Translations under genes and position numbers: made by a program
Shown here: in pieces, positions 47,573-61,098 of the stretch
Layout of the letters: the number at the start of each line of letters is the position of its first letter
How positions within the stretch are numbered: the stretch's first letter is position 1
Notes under the pieces: generated by a model
What the model was told of the DNA's origin: nothing
What the model saw: only the letters and a program-made list of their open reading frames with translations
Databases searched by the model: none
Assembly: GCA_964017155.1 (NCBI GenBank)
Contig: OZ024866.1
Coordinates: forward strand, 21,963,320 to 22,027,319
DNA: 64,000 nt
DNA from: Oasisia sp. SBJ-2009
Lineage: Eukaryota; Annelida; Polychaeta; Sabellida; Siboglinidae
Reading direction: 5' to 3'

Positions 47573-50500
47573 GTAAATGTGGGAAAAGACATCTCGTGTG
47601 TATTAGTCGCATGTTTGTAAACAACGATTCGGTGGTTTTCGTAGACAATACACTCCATGGAACAAGACAAATTGCCAAAATGTGCATCTTGATGCCATTT
47701 AAACATACGTATTTCACACTATAGTTATCACTGTTAAAGTTAAAAATATGTGTGTTCGTATGATGAAAAGTTTAACGTTATTTAATGGCATTCGTGCATG
47801 TTGGTGATTGATTACAAAGAAATGAAGCAGTAATGTTAAGCAGGTTTAAACCATATTCCTTCATTCCTTGATGGTGGCAAACTGTAGAATGCAAGTCATG
47901 CTTATTCAGATTATTGGTTGTTCAGTTTAAGTTATTAGGTACTGTATAATGCAGGGCCAATGTGTACCAGTCAAATAAGAAAGTTGTTTTTATAATAGGT
48001 AGACTATATGCCATAGCCCCACAGCCTTTGAGGTGACCAAGTACTCCTACGCATATTCACATATTGCAGTTTCCATTCACCACATCCATTCAGTATAGTT
48101 AACATTGTTTGAATTGAGATTTACAGATTTGGCAGATAGCCAAGATTTAGTAAATATAGTTTTGTTGGTGTATTGCAAAAATGGGTCATACTCATTATAC
48201 AATGGGCTATACAATAGTGGTGACGGTCTACTGCTCACAGTGCTCAGTAGACAGTTGCTCTGAGTAGAGGTGTTTGACCCTGTGACCTCAAGGTTGAGAC
48301 CAAGAAGTCGTGACCGAAAGAGTGTAGGTGGATTCCTGGCTGGCACCCAGCTGAGTCACTGTTTAAAAATGTTTGACAGACACACCCAGTGTAATGAGGA
48401 AGGAAGTTAGTTTTATGTGTTCCTTTTGGACATGTCACAAACGCGTTGTGGGAAGTCAGGTAAATTTAGCATGGGCTTCTGAATCATGATCTCAAGCAAG
48501 CAAAAAACGAGCCGAATCTCATGGGTGAAAACCTCTCCATCCCAACAAAATCCCTATTTTCACATGGATGTGTTTGGCTTAGTTTTCACAACATATCAAT
48601 TTTAAACAATTTAAAATGACCATTACTGGTGAGGTCTAAAGAAGAAGTATGATATTCTAAAAACTGCATGTTCAAACATTTCAAACACAATTTGTTTGGT
48701 TCTAAACTGGCAGTTATATGACCCAAATACACACAATATGAACATCAAGTACAAATAGGTGCTTTTGAAAAAAATCTTGTACGTATCAATATGATAAACA
48801 GTTTTTTTCTCTATGTCATTGGACAGCTTTGCATGTGTTGAGCTGAAATTTTGCATGCAATCTAGCAAGCCCACTAGGATGGTTGGTAGCTTTAGATTTT
48901 TTTATTTGTCCACAATATTTAAATAAAATACAAAAGGCTATAAGTGGAGTTTATCAGCAGATTTCATATTTTTCGACATAATTGTAATGATAATTATGTC
49001 ATCTACAACTATATTGATGGATGTCAGAAATATTCTGCATAGTTTTAAAATTATAGGCATATGAAAATTGTCACCACTTAACAGAGACACGAGTTCTCCC
49101 TGTCACACTTAGTACCTTGTTACGTTTACCTATTACCTCACGATCTGTTTCTGCGACACACTGAAAGAACGTAACCCAATTTTCAAATGTATTCTCCCCA
49201 AGCATCTTTGTGTAGTTTGGCTAGTAAGAAATAACTTGACCCATTGCTCGGGGGGGGGGGGGGGGTAGATGAAAATGTTCTTGAAATGTTGATTCACACA
49301 GTTATCATGGTTTGTCACAACGTGCATGGCCACGTTCTACAGCTCCAGTAATAAAACATCAACAGCCCGTACAATTGGGGTTCCAAGACCTCATAACGCC
49401 AACTAACACGTTACACTGTAATAGCACTTGACAGAGTATCACACATTGGTGAAAACATAAAACTATATGTATATATGCCACGTGAATGAGCCCAGAGTAC
49501 TTGTTTGTTCTGGTGTATCAGAACAGTATTTGAGCATTTACTCTGTACTTATGCTGGCTGGTAATCATTCTGAATGGATGCAAATGCAGTGTTATTGTAA
49601 ACCTTACAGACTAGTACAGGTAGGTGGGTGGGTTATATTTGTTTAACGAGTTCAACGTCCTACATTTATTTATAAGGGAGCGTAGGTTATTCACCCCATG
49701 ATACCCCCCTTCACCCTACCCTGGGTCTATCTGCCTGGTTTGCAGCTAACCACAATTTAAATAAGTCAGTGGCTAAACCTGGAGTCAAAACAAAAAGACT
49801 GACGACCTTGACCCTGTATATATTAGATAGGCACTGCCCCAGTTACAACAACTATATTGGGTTACTGGACGTGTTTTAATGAGGAAGTTGTAAGATAAGT
49901 GGCTGAAAGACAATCTATATTCTTTGTTACATGCTCGGAGAGGATTTTTTCTGTCGTACTATTTATTATAAATATATCAGATAAATGCATCAGCGTGATG
50001 ATAAGACCATCAAGTTGGGGGCAGGAACTTAAAAAATATAGACAAACATGCGGTACAGGTAAACATAGGTTTAATGTATGATATGTAAACAACACTGATT
50101 ATATATTTGCAAAAGCTTTCCAACAATGATGTCTCAAGTAACATGAGTTCACTTATCAACACAGATCTATAGACAGGTCACCACGCCTGGACAGTTAGAC
50201 TCAGTCCCCTGTCTCTGTCAGTCAACTCTAGGTTGTTGTAAGACCTTTATTGTTGTGAGGTCTTCACAAGATCACTGTCTTCTTCTGTTCCATCAACTAG
50301 TTTGTCTAACAGTTCCCTTCAGTTGTGTGCTTTTGTTTCTGAGAATGTTGCCCAAAATATTTGTATCATGGTGCAGGATTTAAACAAAATGAATTATATT
50401 CTCGTCACATTTGAACCTTTTCAGTCAATGTTGACTTATTTAGAAATTGACCGTGATTTAGAATTATGCGTCAGCATAGACAGTAAATTAAAAATTCGGC

Positions 50501-51021
50501 AAGCTAATATAATATCTTCCTTATTAGGAGGATTGCTGTTTTGGTGAACCTAACACTAATGAAAAATAACACATTTACAAGCCCACATCCATATTTTAAC
50601 TCATTTATAACAACAAACTGTTTGTTTATAATATATTGCTCCATTGTCATAGTTCTGTAACACTGTAAGTGTTGACTTAACATGGCATGTCAATTATTTC
50701 CCACCTCACATATTAAACCTCAAACCACATACAGCCATTGGCTAACAAATATTGTTTCACTAAACATTATTAAATTTTGGCTAAACATTTTGTCTAAAAA
50801 CTTAATGATAAAATGAGCCTGCCACATGATGCCATATTTTGTCCTTGTAAAGAAGAGCTTCTGGACACATCAACATGAAGATGAACAAGCCGACTAGGTT
50901 GACAGCCAGTGCAATTTGTCATGGCGCAAACAAAGGGACGTGCTGGTCGGCTCACCTGCTACTAAATCCATTTGTCAACCCACCAGTGCATGCACCCTTC
51001 ACTCAGTTCCTGCCACTGTCA

Positions 51022-51415
51022 GAGGGGTTACTGTCGTGTGTCTGTAGTCAGTGTGAGTGTTACTGTCGTGTGTCTGTAGTCAGTGTGAGTGTTACTGTCG
51101 TGTGTCTCTAGTCAGTGTGAGGGTTACTGTCGTGTGTCTATAGTCAGTGTGAGGGTTACTGTCGTGTGTCTGTAGTCAGTGTGAGGGTTACTGTCGTGTG
51201 TCTGTAGTCAGTGTGAGTGTTACTGTCGTGTGTCTGTAGTCAGTGTGAGTGTTACTGTCGTGTGTCTGTAGTCAGTGTGAGGGTTACTGTCGTTTGTCTG
51301 TAGTCAGTGTGAGTGTTACTGTCGTGTGTCTGTAGTCAGTGTGAGTGTTACTGTCGTGTGTCTGTAGTCAGTGTGAGTGTTACTGTCGTGTGTCTGTAGT
51401 CAGTGTGAGGGTTCA
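51022..51415. repeat. 32-bp minisatellite, about 12 units
   Basis: The unit is TTACTGTCGTGTGTCTGTAG followed by TCAGTGTGAGTG. Units differ mainly by GAGTG/GAGGG. Confidence 0.95.
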
Positions 51416-51543
51416 GTTGGGTTAATGTCAAAAAAAGCACATCTATATATTTAGAAATTTATTTTAATCCATAAGTTTAAAGTAATTATACAATTTTGTA
51501 CATGTATTATATGTGAATACACCTTTATGTAGCTTCATCTGAA

Positions 51544-51767
51544 TTGATTATGATTATGATTATTACGATTACGATTACGATTACGATTACGATTACGATT
51601 ACGATTACGATTACGATTACGATTACGATTACGATTACGATTACGATTACGATTACGATTACGATTACGATTACGATTACGATTACGATTACGATTACGA
51701 TTACGATTACGATTACGATTACGATTACGATTACGATTACGATTACGATTACGATTACGATTACGAT

Positions 51768-51814
<47 letters not shown>
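51544..51814. repeat. (ATTACG)n array passing into (TAG)n
   Basis: About 35 copies of ATTACG (51562-51769) are followed by about 15 TAG (51769-51813). Open frames of Ile-Thr and poly-Ser across it are not genes. Confidence 0.97.
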
Positions 51815-52843
51815 CATGTAAACTACACGTAACAACATAGCTTCAGTGTTAGATTAATCGAAACACAACTGATACATGAATAACTACACTGTAACTAACC
51901 CCAACTTTTGAAATCTAACCTGACTGCCTATGTACAGTTACTGCAGTGTTGTCAGCCCTGTGACTATAGGTGCCATAACATATTATCATCCATCAACACA
52001 AATCTGTCCTCATGCGTTTGAAGCCATTCCTATACCGAAAAATCATTTGAAAATAAATTATGTTTTGAGGAAACACATCGATTTACAACACTGAAAGAAC
52101 CACCTGGTAATGTGAGAGCTGTCCGAGGTACTTAGGGAATATTGATGAGTATTTTGACATGGTCCCCAGTAGAGTGCTTGGAGGAACAGGTCCCTTTTGT
52201 TGTTGGGATGTGCCAGTTGCCCAGTGCATGTGACCTTGTTGACCGTGGAGGCCCCAGATTCGCTGTTATTCTGTTGGGTCATAAATCAGGACAGTAGTAG
52301 TGTATGTGTGTGTTCACTAGTTCAGTCCGTTCAGTGGCCCCAGACCCCCAGTTAGTCACATCATCCATAGTATGTCTATCCACTAGTTACATAACTAAAG
52401 GCCAGTCTTCAGTGTTCTTGTAATTATGCACAACTTACATTTATTAGTGGAACTGTATTGATTGTAAATGCACTTATTACGTGTAGTTATATTTCAACTT
52501 AAATTAAGAAAAGTAGTACACATGTTTGTATAATTCACTTAAACTTAAATAATAACTTGTGCAAAATTAATAAGTATATGATATCTTATTTTGAACTTTG
52601 CCAGACAGACTATTATAAAATGGAAGGTCTGCATTCCGTGCTGAACTCACCTTTCATTCAAAAGTATGTTGGTCACACATGCACCTGGCTATAAATTGAC
52701 TGTATTAAACATTCAGTAAACAGCCGCTGTAATTATGGATTGTTATAAGTAGCACCTGCTATTAAAGCCTGGCAGGACAATGGGCAGTTTGGAATTAATA
52801 CTAAGTTAAGCCTCACTTGCGTGCAGTTAGCATTTGTGGTTAA

Positions 52844-52897
52844 TTTCTTTGAAATCATAGCCCAGAGCTGAGGCTATGGGTAATGATTTCAAAGAAA
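52844..52897. repeat. Hairpin with perfect 15-bp arms
   Basis: TTTCTTTGAAATCAT (52844-52858) and its exact complement (52883-52897) flank a 24-base loop that contains a further AGCC/GGCT pairing. It may be a fold-back remnant; a small-RNA precursor cannot be excluded. Confidence 0.7.
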
Positions 52898-53009
52898 TGC
52901 TGACTTCTGGGCTGTGCCTGCTTCTGTACTGGGCTGTGGGCTGCGCCTACCAGCCTCAGTGTAGATTTTGTTAGAGCACGTCATTCTGTCAGATTCGTTC
53001 AGTCAGTGA

Positions 53010-53430
53010 AAGCAACAGTTCCGTTCCACTCCCTCTCATTCAGTATGATTTCTCCCACATGTATCTCCTTTCTTCTCTCTAGTCTATGTCACCTTAACCA
53101 TCTTCACCCCTCTCTCTCTCCCCATTAGTGCATTACTTTCAGTCCCTCCCCTTACATCCCTCTTCCTGTGTGAAATCTTCTCCCCTTCCTCCCATGTTTC
53201 CCGTATTTTGTCTCCCCACCAATCACTCCCTTTCTCTTCCATCTCCATCTTCATCCCTGTCTTCCTGACCATCTCTCTTCTCAATCTCCGCCATCACACT
53301 CCCCAGTCTGTCTCTGTTTCCTCCAGTCTTCCCTCTCACTACCCTTCTTCCCATATCTGTCCTCCCTCTTTATTCATACCCACCCAGTCTTTGTCTCTCC
53401 CTGTCTCTGTCAGTGTCACCTGAGCCCTCC
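53010..53430. repeat. CT-rich low-complexity tract
   Basis: One strand is strongly pyrimidine-biased, with repeated TCTCC, CTTCC and CATC words and no fixed period. Confidence 0.7.
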
Positions 53431-54612
53431 TGCCCCTAGTTAGTGTCCCAATCCCTTGGATGTCCCTATCAGGTGTGGTCTGTCAGTTGACCTTATTCAC
53501 TAATTAGTGTCCCTCTTTCTCAGCCTGGCCCAGCCAGACAGAGAGACAAATCTGTCACCAGCCAGATAGCACAGGACCCTCATTCTTGGACTTGTTATGT
53601 CAGTGACAGTTTGATTAATCGTGACACCTGCAACTGCCGTCTCTTGTGCAAGAGTTCTCTTTGCCGTTTGTTTTCCTCATATTTTGGAACTCTCTTAACA
53701 CTGGTAATTAGCTTAATAAAAACCGGTGCAACAGTTTTATTATCAGGAATTCCTTGGTTTGTTTGCTGTCTTTACTGCTTGTTGGCTCACTCAAAACTGT
53801 CATAGTGCATTATGGTCTAACATATCAGTAGAACATACCAGGTAGCTTTGGGGGCAGACAATATGGGGTGGTGTGGGTGTGGTAAACATTTGATCAGAAA
53901 ATTACACTAACTACCAAACCAAATAGAAAATGTTGAGTATTTGTGATATATCTGACATGTAGGAAATAACTGTTGTTCTCAATACATTTTAATTTCACGG
54001 GAGTTGTGAAATACATTTAGTTTGTAGATAATTAAAGTTTTCTTGAAAATAATGTTCTGCTTGAACATTTAATGGTAACCCAAGACCTAAGTTGGTAGTA
54101 TTTTGTAGTTACTTGTTTTTATTTTGTGCTTGTATTCATAGTTCAGTGTCAAATTGGCAGTGCATTTCAGTAGTAATTATTTATAGTTATTTGCTGACAT
54201 GTTATTGACATGCTGTACTTGTCTCGAGGGCTTTTCTCCTGCCTGAGAGAATTGACTGGTGAATCACTCGCCTCCAAAGGATGACACTATGGGAGCAGGT
54301 TTATAAATAAATATGCCAGTTATTAGGCAGTACCATCTATAGGCTACTAAAAAGCCGCTACTTTGATGTACAAATTCGAATAAAAAAATGAACGAGTGAC
54401 TGAATCCAACTAGTGTCAACCATGGCATGATGTCTTTAATTCTACTTGTTTGTGTCATCAACTGGCATATATTATTGGCGTCTTGGTGGTGTCATTCAGC
54501 TCTGACAAATCTTCCAACTGTCCAATAACTGGCACATTTAACTGTGACAGTGATGATTTAACTGTGACAGTGGTGATAATGTAGATGGGTGGGTATAAGC
54601 TGGTTCATTTCC

Positions 54613-54885
<273 letters not shown>

Positions 54886-54979
54886 GGTTATTGGTCAGTG
54901 TATATATCTATTAAAATTTTGTATGTCGTTGAAGCGTGACAATTTATTTATGTAAATATTTGGCGCTTGTTTTTTTCAG

Positions 54980-55114
54980 AGTGCACTCAATAGTCTGGAA
55001 GACATGAAACATTCGGCGGGACGACAGAGCCTCGTCGACAGATTCCACCGCGACAGAAACCGGCAGATACAAGGTCAAGGTCACAATCGGCGGCAGTTCC
55101 CGTTTGACAAAAGG
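54980..55114 (+). CDS. CRTC: CRTC exon 3
   Basis: The acceptor TTTTTTCAG is followed by SALNSLEDMKHSAGRQSLVD, RFHRDRNRQIQGQGHNRRQF and PFDKR. The donor is AGG|GTATCC, which is weak. 'SAL..LED.KH' and 'LVDR..R.R' are the matching CRTC positions. The next exon lies beyond the window. Confidence 0.92.
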
Positions 55115-58100
55115 GTATCCTTTGTGTGCTGTTGCGGCATTTGTATTCAGATGTGTCCGGCATTCTGAATACTGACTGCTCCCTCGTTACGTTGGCCTAC
55201 TTTGCAGCCGGGCTGGCGTTTATTTCAGATGTGGATTAATGAATACTATGTGCATAGTTTTGCCATTGAATGTGTTTGTGTTTACATGTCTGGCATTGGT
55301 TATAGTTCACTGACTGACACAGCCGGGCTACTATATTTTGGCCCTACTGAAAGCATGTTTACCTGTATTATCAGACTTCATGTTTATTTTTGGACGCCCG
55401 TTGTTGGGTTATTCAGGCCTGAATTATCTGAGAGCAGCACTTGATAGCATACTAGAGGCACATTAGTGCTGCGGAAGGGACACTTTCACTTGTAGTGTGC
55501 GTGTGCATGCATGCGTGTAATCAGCACGCTATTAAATTAAATGATCTAGAAATCAATAGTCGGATGACTCGTATATTAGTAGACCGATAAATATGGCCGA
55601 TTCTTAGAGCTTCCTCCGTGTGTCGTTCGCTGTAGGAGAACTCAGCCAGATGTTCTCAGCCTTCTGCATTGTCAGTGATGCCTTGGCTTTTTTCCAGTTC
55701 AGTGCAAAACTGGCCCAGATTTTGGGGGAGCCCAGTTTCTTTATTGCCCGGGAGGTTAGTTCTGGTGACACCACAGACACAGGGCCCTGTGTGAGTTGGT
55801 GTAATCTTCGTAAGAGATTCAAAGTGTTGCTGAGATAAGTTAACGTAGAGTGTCTAGCACATGTGGATATGTCATGAGCAACGCGTAGGTCTGATGTGAG
55901 TTATTTGGAAACATTACCACAGATGTGTTCATGGTCACCTCATCGCAGGTGTGTAAGCCAGCTGAGATGTGTTTTATAACCTGAAGTAAGCTAGAAACAC
56001 ACATATGACACCCATTTTCAAGGCATAACTGGCAATATAGAATATTTTTTCAAGATGTTTTTGCTACTTCAGTTTTTGCTTGTCCACCAACCAGTGGTAT
56101 TTCTACCCAATGATGGATGGACAGATGGGGTCTGTATATATACAGCTGTGTTTATAGTCCTACACTTGTAGGGAATTAGTGTAGAGCTGTGTAGACACTC
56201 TTGTTTCCAGCCCCTCCTCAGTCCATTGCATCTTCCAACGGTGTAGAGTTCCAGTTTGGATATCAAGCACAGATGTAAAAGCTTTATTTCTTGAAGGCAA
56301 CCATGTCATGTGGAACATCGTGATTTTCAATGGGCCATCCTCACCCAACACTCTTACATACATACATTATATACATACATACAATAAACCTTCATATAAA
56401 ATAATTATAGTTCACAACAATACTAATAAAATCATAAAAGTATTAAATAAATGAAATAAACAAGAAATGTGTAATTAAACCATCTGTTGGATCTCCAGGT
56501 GTGACCATACATACACTGCCTCGGGGTCTATGTCTATGTCAGGTTGTGGGTCATAAACTGGTTACCTGTGTGCCCATGTTTGTAGTTATTGCAGTACCTA
56601 ATTTGGGTCATCTGTGTGCCCAAGACTCATTACAGTTGTGCCCAAGTCTCATTAGAGTTGTGCCCAAGTCAGGTTATTTCATCGTACTACAAAGTCTGCA
56701 GTGTAAGTTCGTACATCTGTCTGCAGTCGTCATGGTTATCTCTAGGCTCAAGTCTTTTTACATCTGTGCCCAAGTATATGGTTATCTCTGTGCCCTAGTC
56801 TGGTGTCCTTCATGCCCACATATGCGGATACACGTATGCCCGAAAATGCAGCTGGCAACTTCTGTGCCAAAATATATGGTTACCTGTGTCAGAGTCTGTG
56901 GTTTATCAGTGTCGTGGCTGTGGTTGTGGCTGTGGTTGTGGTTATGTCTGTGTCTGTCTGTGGTTCACTGTGTCCTTAAACCTGTGGCAGCCTCTCTTAC
57001 AGAGCACACCTGTGTTTACTTCGGACACTTTCATAATGATGGTAGCATTCAAACGTGAATAAGCTGTCGGTCTATGTTGACCTGTCCTCAGAGAAATGCT
57101 TCACTAAGATTGGATCACAAGCTGTGTGTAGTGAGTGCCCCACTTGAGGGTTCTGTAAGAGGTCATGCTTGATTAATTAATGCAGGTGTCCCAACTAGTA
57201 TGTGTAATTGTGTATAGTCCCTATAGACTACATACGTTCTCTCCTGTACAGTGTCGGTGGATGTGCACACACATGAATGCTCACACACAGGCACACGTAC
57301 GTGAACACATGCACCGGGTACATGGAGCGTAGACAGCCTGACAACACAGATTTATGTTGGCATTTAATTTCCGGTTGCGTCAAGTGGAACCAAATCAATG
57401 ACTGTCAACATATCATATCTATTGTTTTTAATGCGTTTTTTTTATTATAAGAGTTATGTTCACAGCACATGTCTTGTCGGATGTAAGGTGATGTTTTTCG
57501 CCCCAGTTAGATAGACTCTTGTTGCCGTTTGAAGTATAAAAAATCTATAAAAAAAAATATTAAAATAAGTCATAATAAGCCCAGAAATGGTTGCAATTTG
57601 AAAGAAAAGTCTGTAAAATTATCACTTAGTAAATAAAACTTTCGTTGTCGCATTGCCACATTCAAGACAGCAATTTCAGCTGACTTCCTGTCAATAACTG
57701 CCACCTTGTTTGATGTTTGTGACACTGCAACACAACCTTGCTTTAGGGTCCCATCAAGGGTTAGGGTAAAACCCCACAAAGGCCATGATGTCGTCTTGGT
57801 TCCTCCACTCACAAACCATAATTTATGTTCTGTCGTCAGTAGAACTGCTTCAAACTGAGCACTTCATGGGTCGTTTCAAGAGTAAATGGATATTTTATGC
57901 AACTGCACTTAACACCTAAATGTAGATGCATATTTAAAAATTGTAGGCTACTCGTTCTACTGTCATGAAAGTGGGGTGTCTAGGCCGTGACAGGTCGCAA
58001 GATGTTAGCCCATGTCACGGCTAGTCTACAGCGTTTATTTGGCAAGACAAGATAAGCTAGATTTTGTATTTCCTGTCGTGAATGTGTGACACATGTACTG

Positions 58101-58441
58101 CAAGGTAATGCTAGGACGTCATCGACAGTATGATGATGAGACTTCCCAGAGATAGACCACACACTGAAATATCTATTTCATGCGGCCATGACCAAATTAC
58201 TTGACTAACATCACATATTCTTTTGTCAAAGCTGTATTTTATCCATGACATTTTTTTTTTACTATCAGTTATCTGTGAACAGCATATTTTGTGACATTTA
58301 AATTTCCAATCGACACATTTTGTGTTTAAATTATACACCTAACGCCATATCAAGTTAACAAGGCATTTTTGCACCATATTGGTAGGTTCATGTGTACTTC
58401 AAGTTAGGTAACATCATACAGAGCAGTTTAAATACTGCCAG

Positions 58442-58445
<4 letters not shown>

Positions 58446-58484
<39 letters not shown>
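58446..58484. repeat. TA microsatellite
   Basis: About 19 uninterrupted AT dinucleotides. Confidence 0.95.
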
Positions 58485-58485
<1 letters not shown>

Positions 58486-60909
58486 CCAGTTACAAGGGCA
58501 ATTGTTACAAATTTGAATACACAAAAGCAGCAGCATTTTTAGATCATTGCTTTGTAACCTTAACAAATCAGTGGCTAAGTGCATTTATATTTATGGCCCA
58601 AACCTTCTGTAGAGGAGCCATTTAGTTGGCCAGGTCATTACTTACTAAGGATATACCTAATGTGAATTTTTTACCCAGCATGATTTATTATTGATGATTT
58701 ATCGTTTTGTTTTTATGCGACACACTTGCAGGCAGGATAGTGGGGGATTATTAGTCATGTGATCAGGTCGGAACCACTTGAGAACGTCAAGACAGGGTGT
58801 GAACATGTTGCAGATTGTGAAAAGATGAACCTGTTTATGACAAGGGTTCTGTGAATGCGCTTCTAAGAAAACATAAATTACATCTGAAGTCATAACTTCG
58901 TAAGCAGATAATGAGAAATGCCTTTTGAAAAAGGTGATTGTCAGAATTGAATGCTGGCCAAAAAACTCGTATCCATTTTGTCTTGGAGGGACCATTGAAG
59001 CCCAAAAGAGACTCCAGAAATGTTTTTGTGAAACGTACTGGGAGTCGTTTATACATGTCTTGTTGCTAGTAAGAATTGTTCTTTTCTTGATAGAACCAGT
59101 ATAATAAATTTCAGACTTGTTGATATGGAGGATTTCTTTCTGTGGTTGGACTATAAGTAAGTGTTACTTCAGCAATAAATAAGAGCTAAGGTGATTAATC
59201 TAAGACATAAAACAAACTTGTTTATTCAGTCAATCAGTAGCTGTGATGAAACACGGGGTTGGAATGACTTACAACAAATTACATGGTCACAGGAAAATAA
59301 ATGTAACAACATTTAAACGGTGTTTCATAGTGCTCAGTTATAGCCTCAGTGAATGTTATAGAAGAGACTACTGAGTACTGTCTACTGTCTTAGCCTGGTT
59401 GTGGATTGGGTTTATTCATGATCGATTCCCTGTAACTGGTGATACCAGTACAGGGTGATACCCATAGCTTTATCTAGAGACCCGTCCACCCGTCATTTGG
59501 ACGGGTAAAAACGAATATGGACGGGTAGAAATATGGAGGACGGGTTGTGGACGGGTAAAAAAATAAGGAGCAAAAAAAAAAGGTCTTCCAAAACCATAGA
59601 TATTGTTAGTTATGCCTTGAAAGTGAGTGTAAATGGTGTCAAATGTGTGTTTGTAGCCCATTTCAGGTCATCAGGCACAATTTGAAAGTTTATAAACTAG
59701 CTTAACAGTTAACATCAACGTGTCCACCAAAACATGTGACTGGCAAACCAAAACATGTGACTGGCAATAATTTGATCCTGCATAAAGCCCTGGTGATACC
59801 ACACTTTACACTGTTGATACATGGTTTGTGAGCAGGCAAAATGTGAACTTCTGTGAATCACGAACCATATAATTATATGTGACAAATGTTGTCAAAGACT
59901 ATCTACGAGTTCTTATTATTTTGTGATACCATCACATTTTTATTTTGGAAATATTCAGGATTCTGAGAAGCCCCCCTCAATACAAGCAGTGGCTTTTTTC
60001 CAGTACGTGTTTTGCTAATTGGCTTCAGCTGTAAGACATTGCTGAGACGTTGGCGAAATATGTATTGCCTTTGAAGCAACTCAGACTGGTTTGTAACTAA
60101 CACTGTGTTAGTAGCTGTAGGTAGCCCCATCACAGTTAGTAATTTTCCCATTTCAAGCCTGTTTGTTTTTCTTCTTTTGGCCTAAGTAAACTGTGTCTTC
60201 TCGTCTCATGAAGTGAGAATGGTCAGCTGCTGTTCGATTGGTTCCTTGTAGATGTAGGCTGTGTACAAGCGTTTTAGAAAAGAAATTTATTAATTTTTTA
60301 ATACACACCTAAATGAAAACTTGTCACAAATGATTTGCTGACAACAGATGCCTTCTGAATATAATGTTAAATACAGTTAACATGGCAGATATATGGACCA
60401 AACATGTTGATGGCAAATCCTGCTGACACGTCTGAGCTGCTGACATGATGACATATCTGACCTGATTAATGTACCATTAATGAGTGTACAGGTGAGGGGG
60501 ACTCACTGACATACTTTCCTGGAGTGGTTAGGTGTGTCAGCTCATGTCCCTGCTGTGACCTACATCAGACCGCCACATGATCTTGCATGTCAGCGTTTGA
60601 AGAAAAGTAATGAGGAGATTTACTTGGAATTGGAGGGGCGTCTTTACCTGTAACTGTAAGCAAGGTGTAATTGCGTAGGTGTAACTTTTTTGTGAAATGT
60701 AGGCAAGAAGTTGTCATATTCTTTACGAGCGTTTTTTAAGGTTCAACTTGTGGACATGCAGAATGTCACACGAACACAGGTTGCATTCATAATCTACGTG
60801 ATTGTTACATAGCATGATATGTGTCTCATGCTCACTGTGGACAAAGTGGGAATGTGTATAATTGTCAGATAATTTAGCTAGATGTGTGCATATGGAAGAA
60901 TTACCGGGG

Positions 60910-61098
60910 TAACTCCCTATTTGTGTGTTGAAATAATTAGCTCCCTATTTGTGTGTTGGAATAATTAGCTCCCTATTTGTGTGTTGGAATAATTAGCTCC
61001 CTATTTGTGTGTTGGAATAATTAGCTCCCTATTTGTGTGTTGGAATAATTAGCTCCCTATTTGTGTGTTGGAATAATTAGCTCCCTATTTGTGTGTTG
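60910..61098. repeat. 28-bp minisatellite, about 7 units
   Basis: The unit is TAGCTCCCTATTTGTGTGTT followed by GGAATAAT. The five inner units are identical and the first carries two differences. Confidence 0.97.

Noticed and set aside
51544..51840. 98-residue Ile-Thr/Ser frame
   Set aside because: It is a translation of the ATTACG and TAG arrays.
56501..57058. 185-residue frame rich in Cys, Val and Leu
   Set aside because: It lies across a degenerate 'tgtgcccaagtc / ctgtggttatg' repeat, has no family motif and no splice borders; low-complexity openness explains it.
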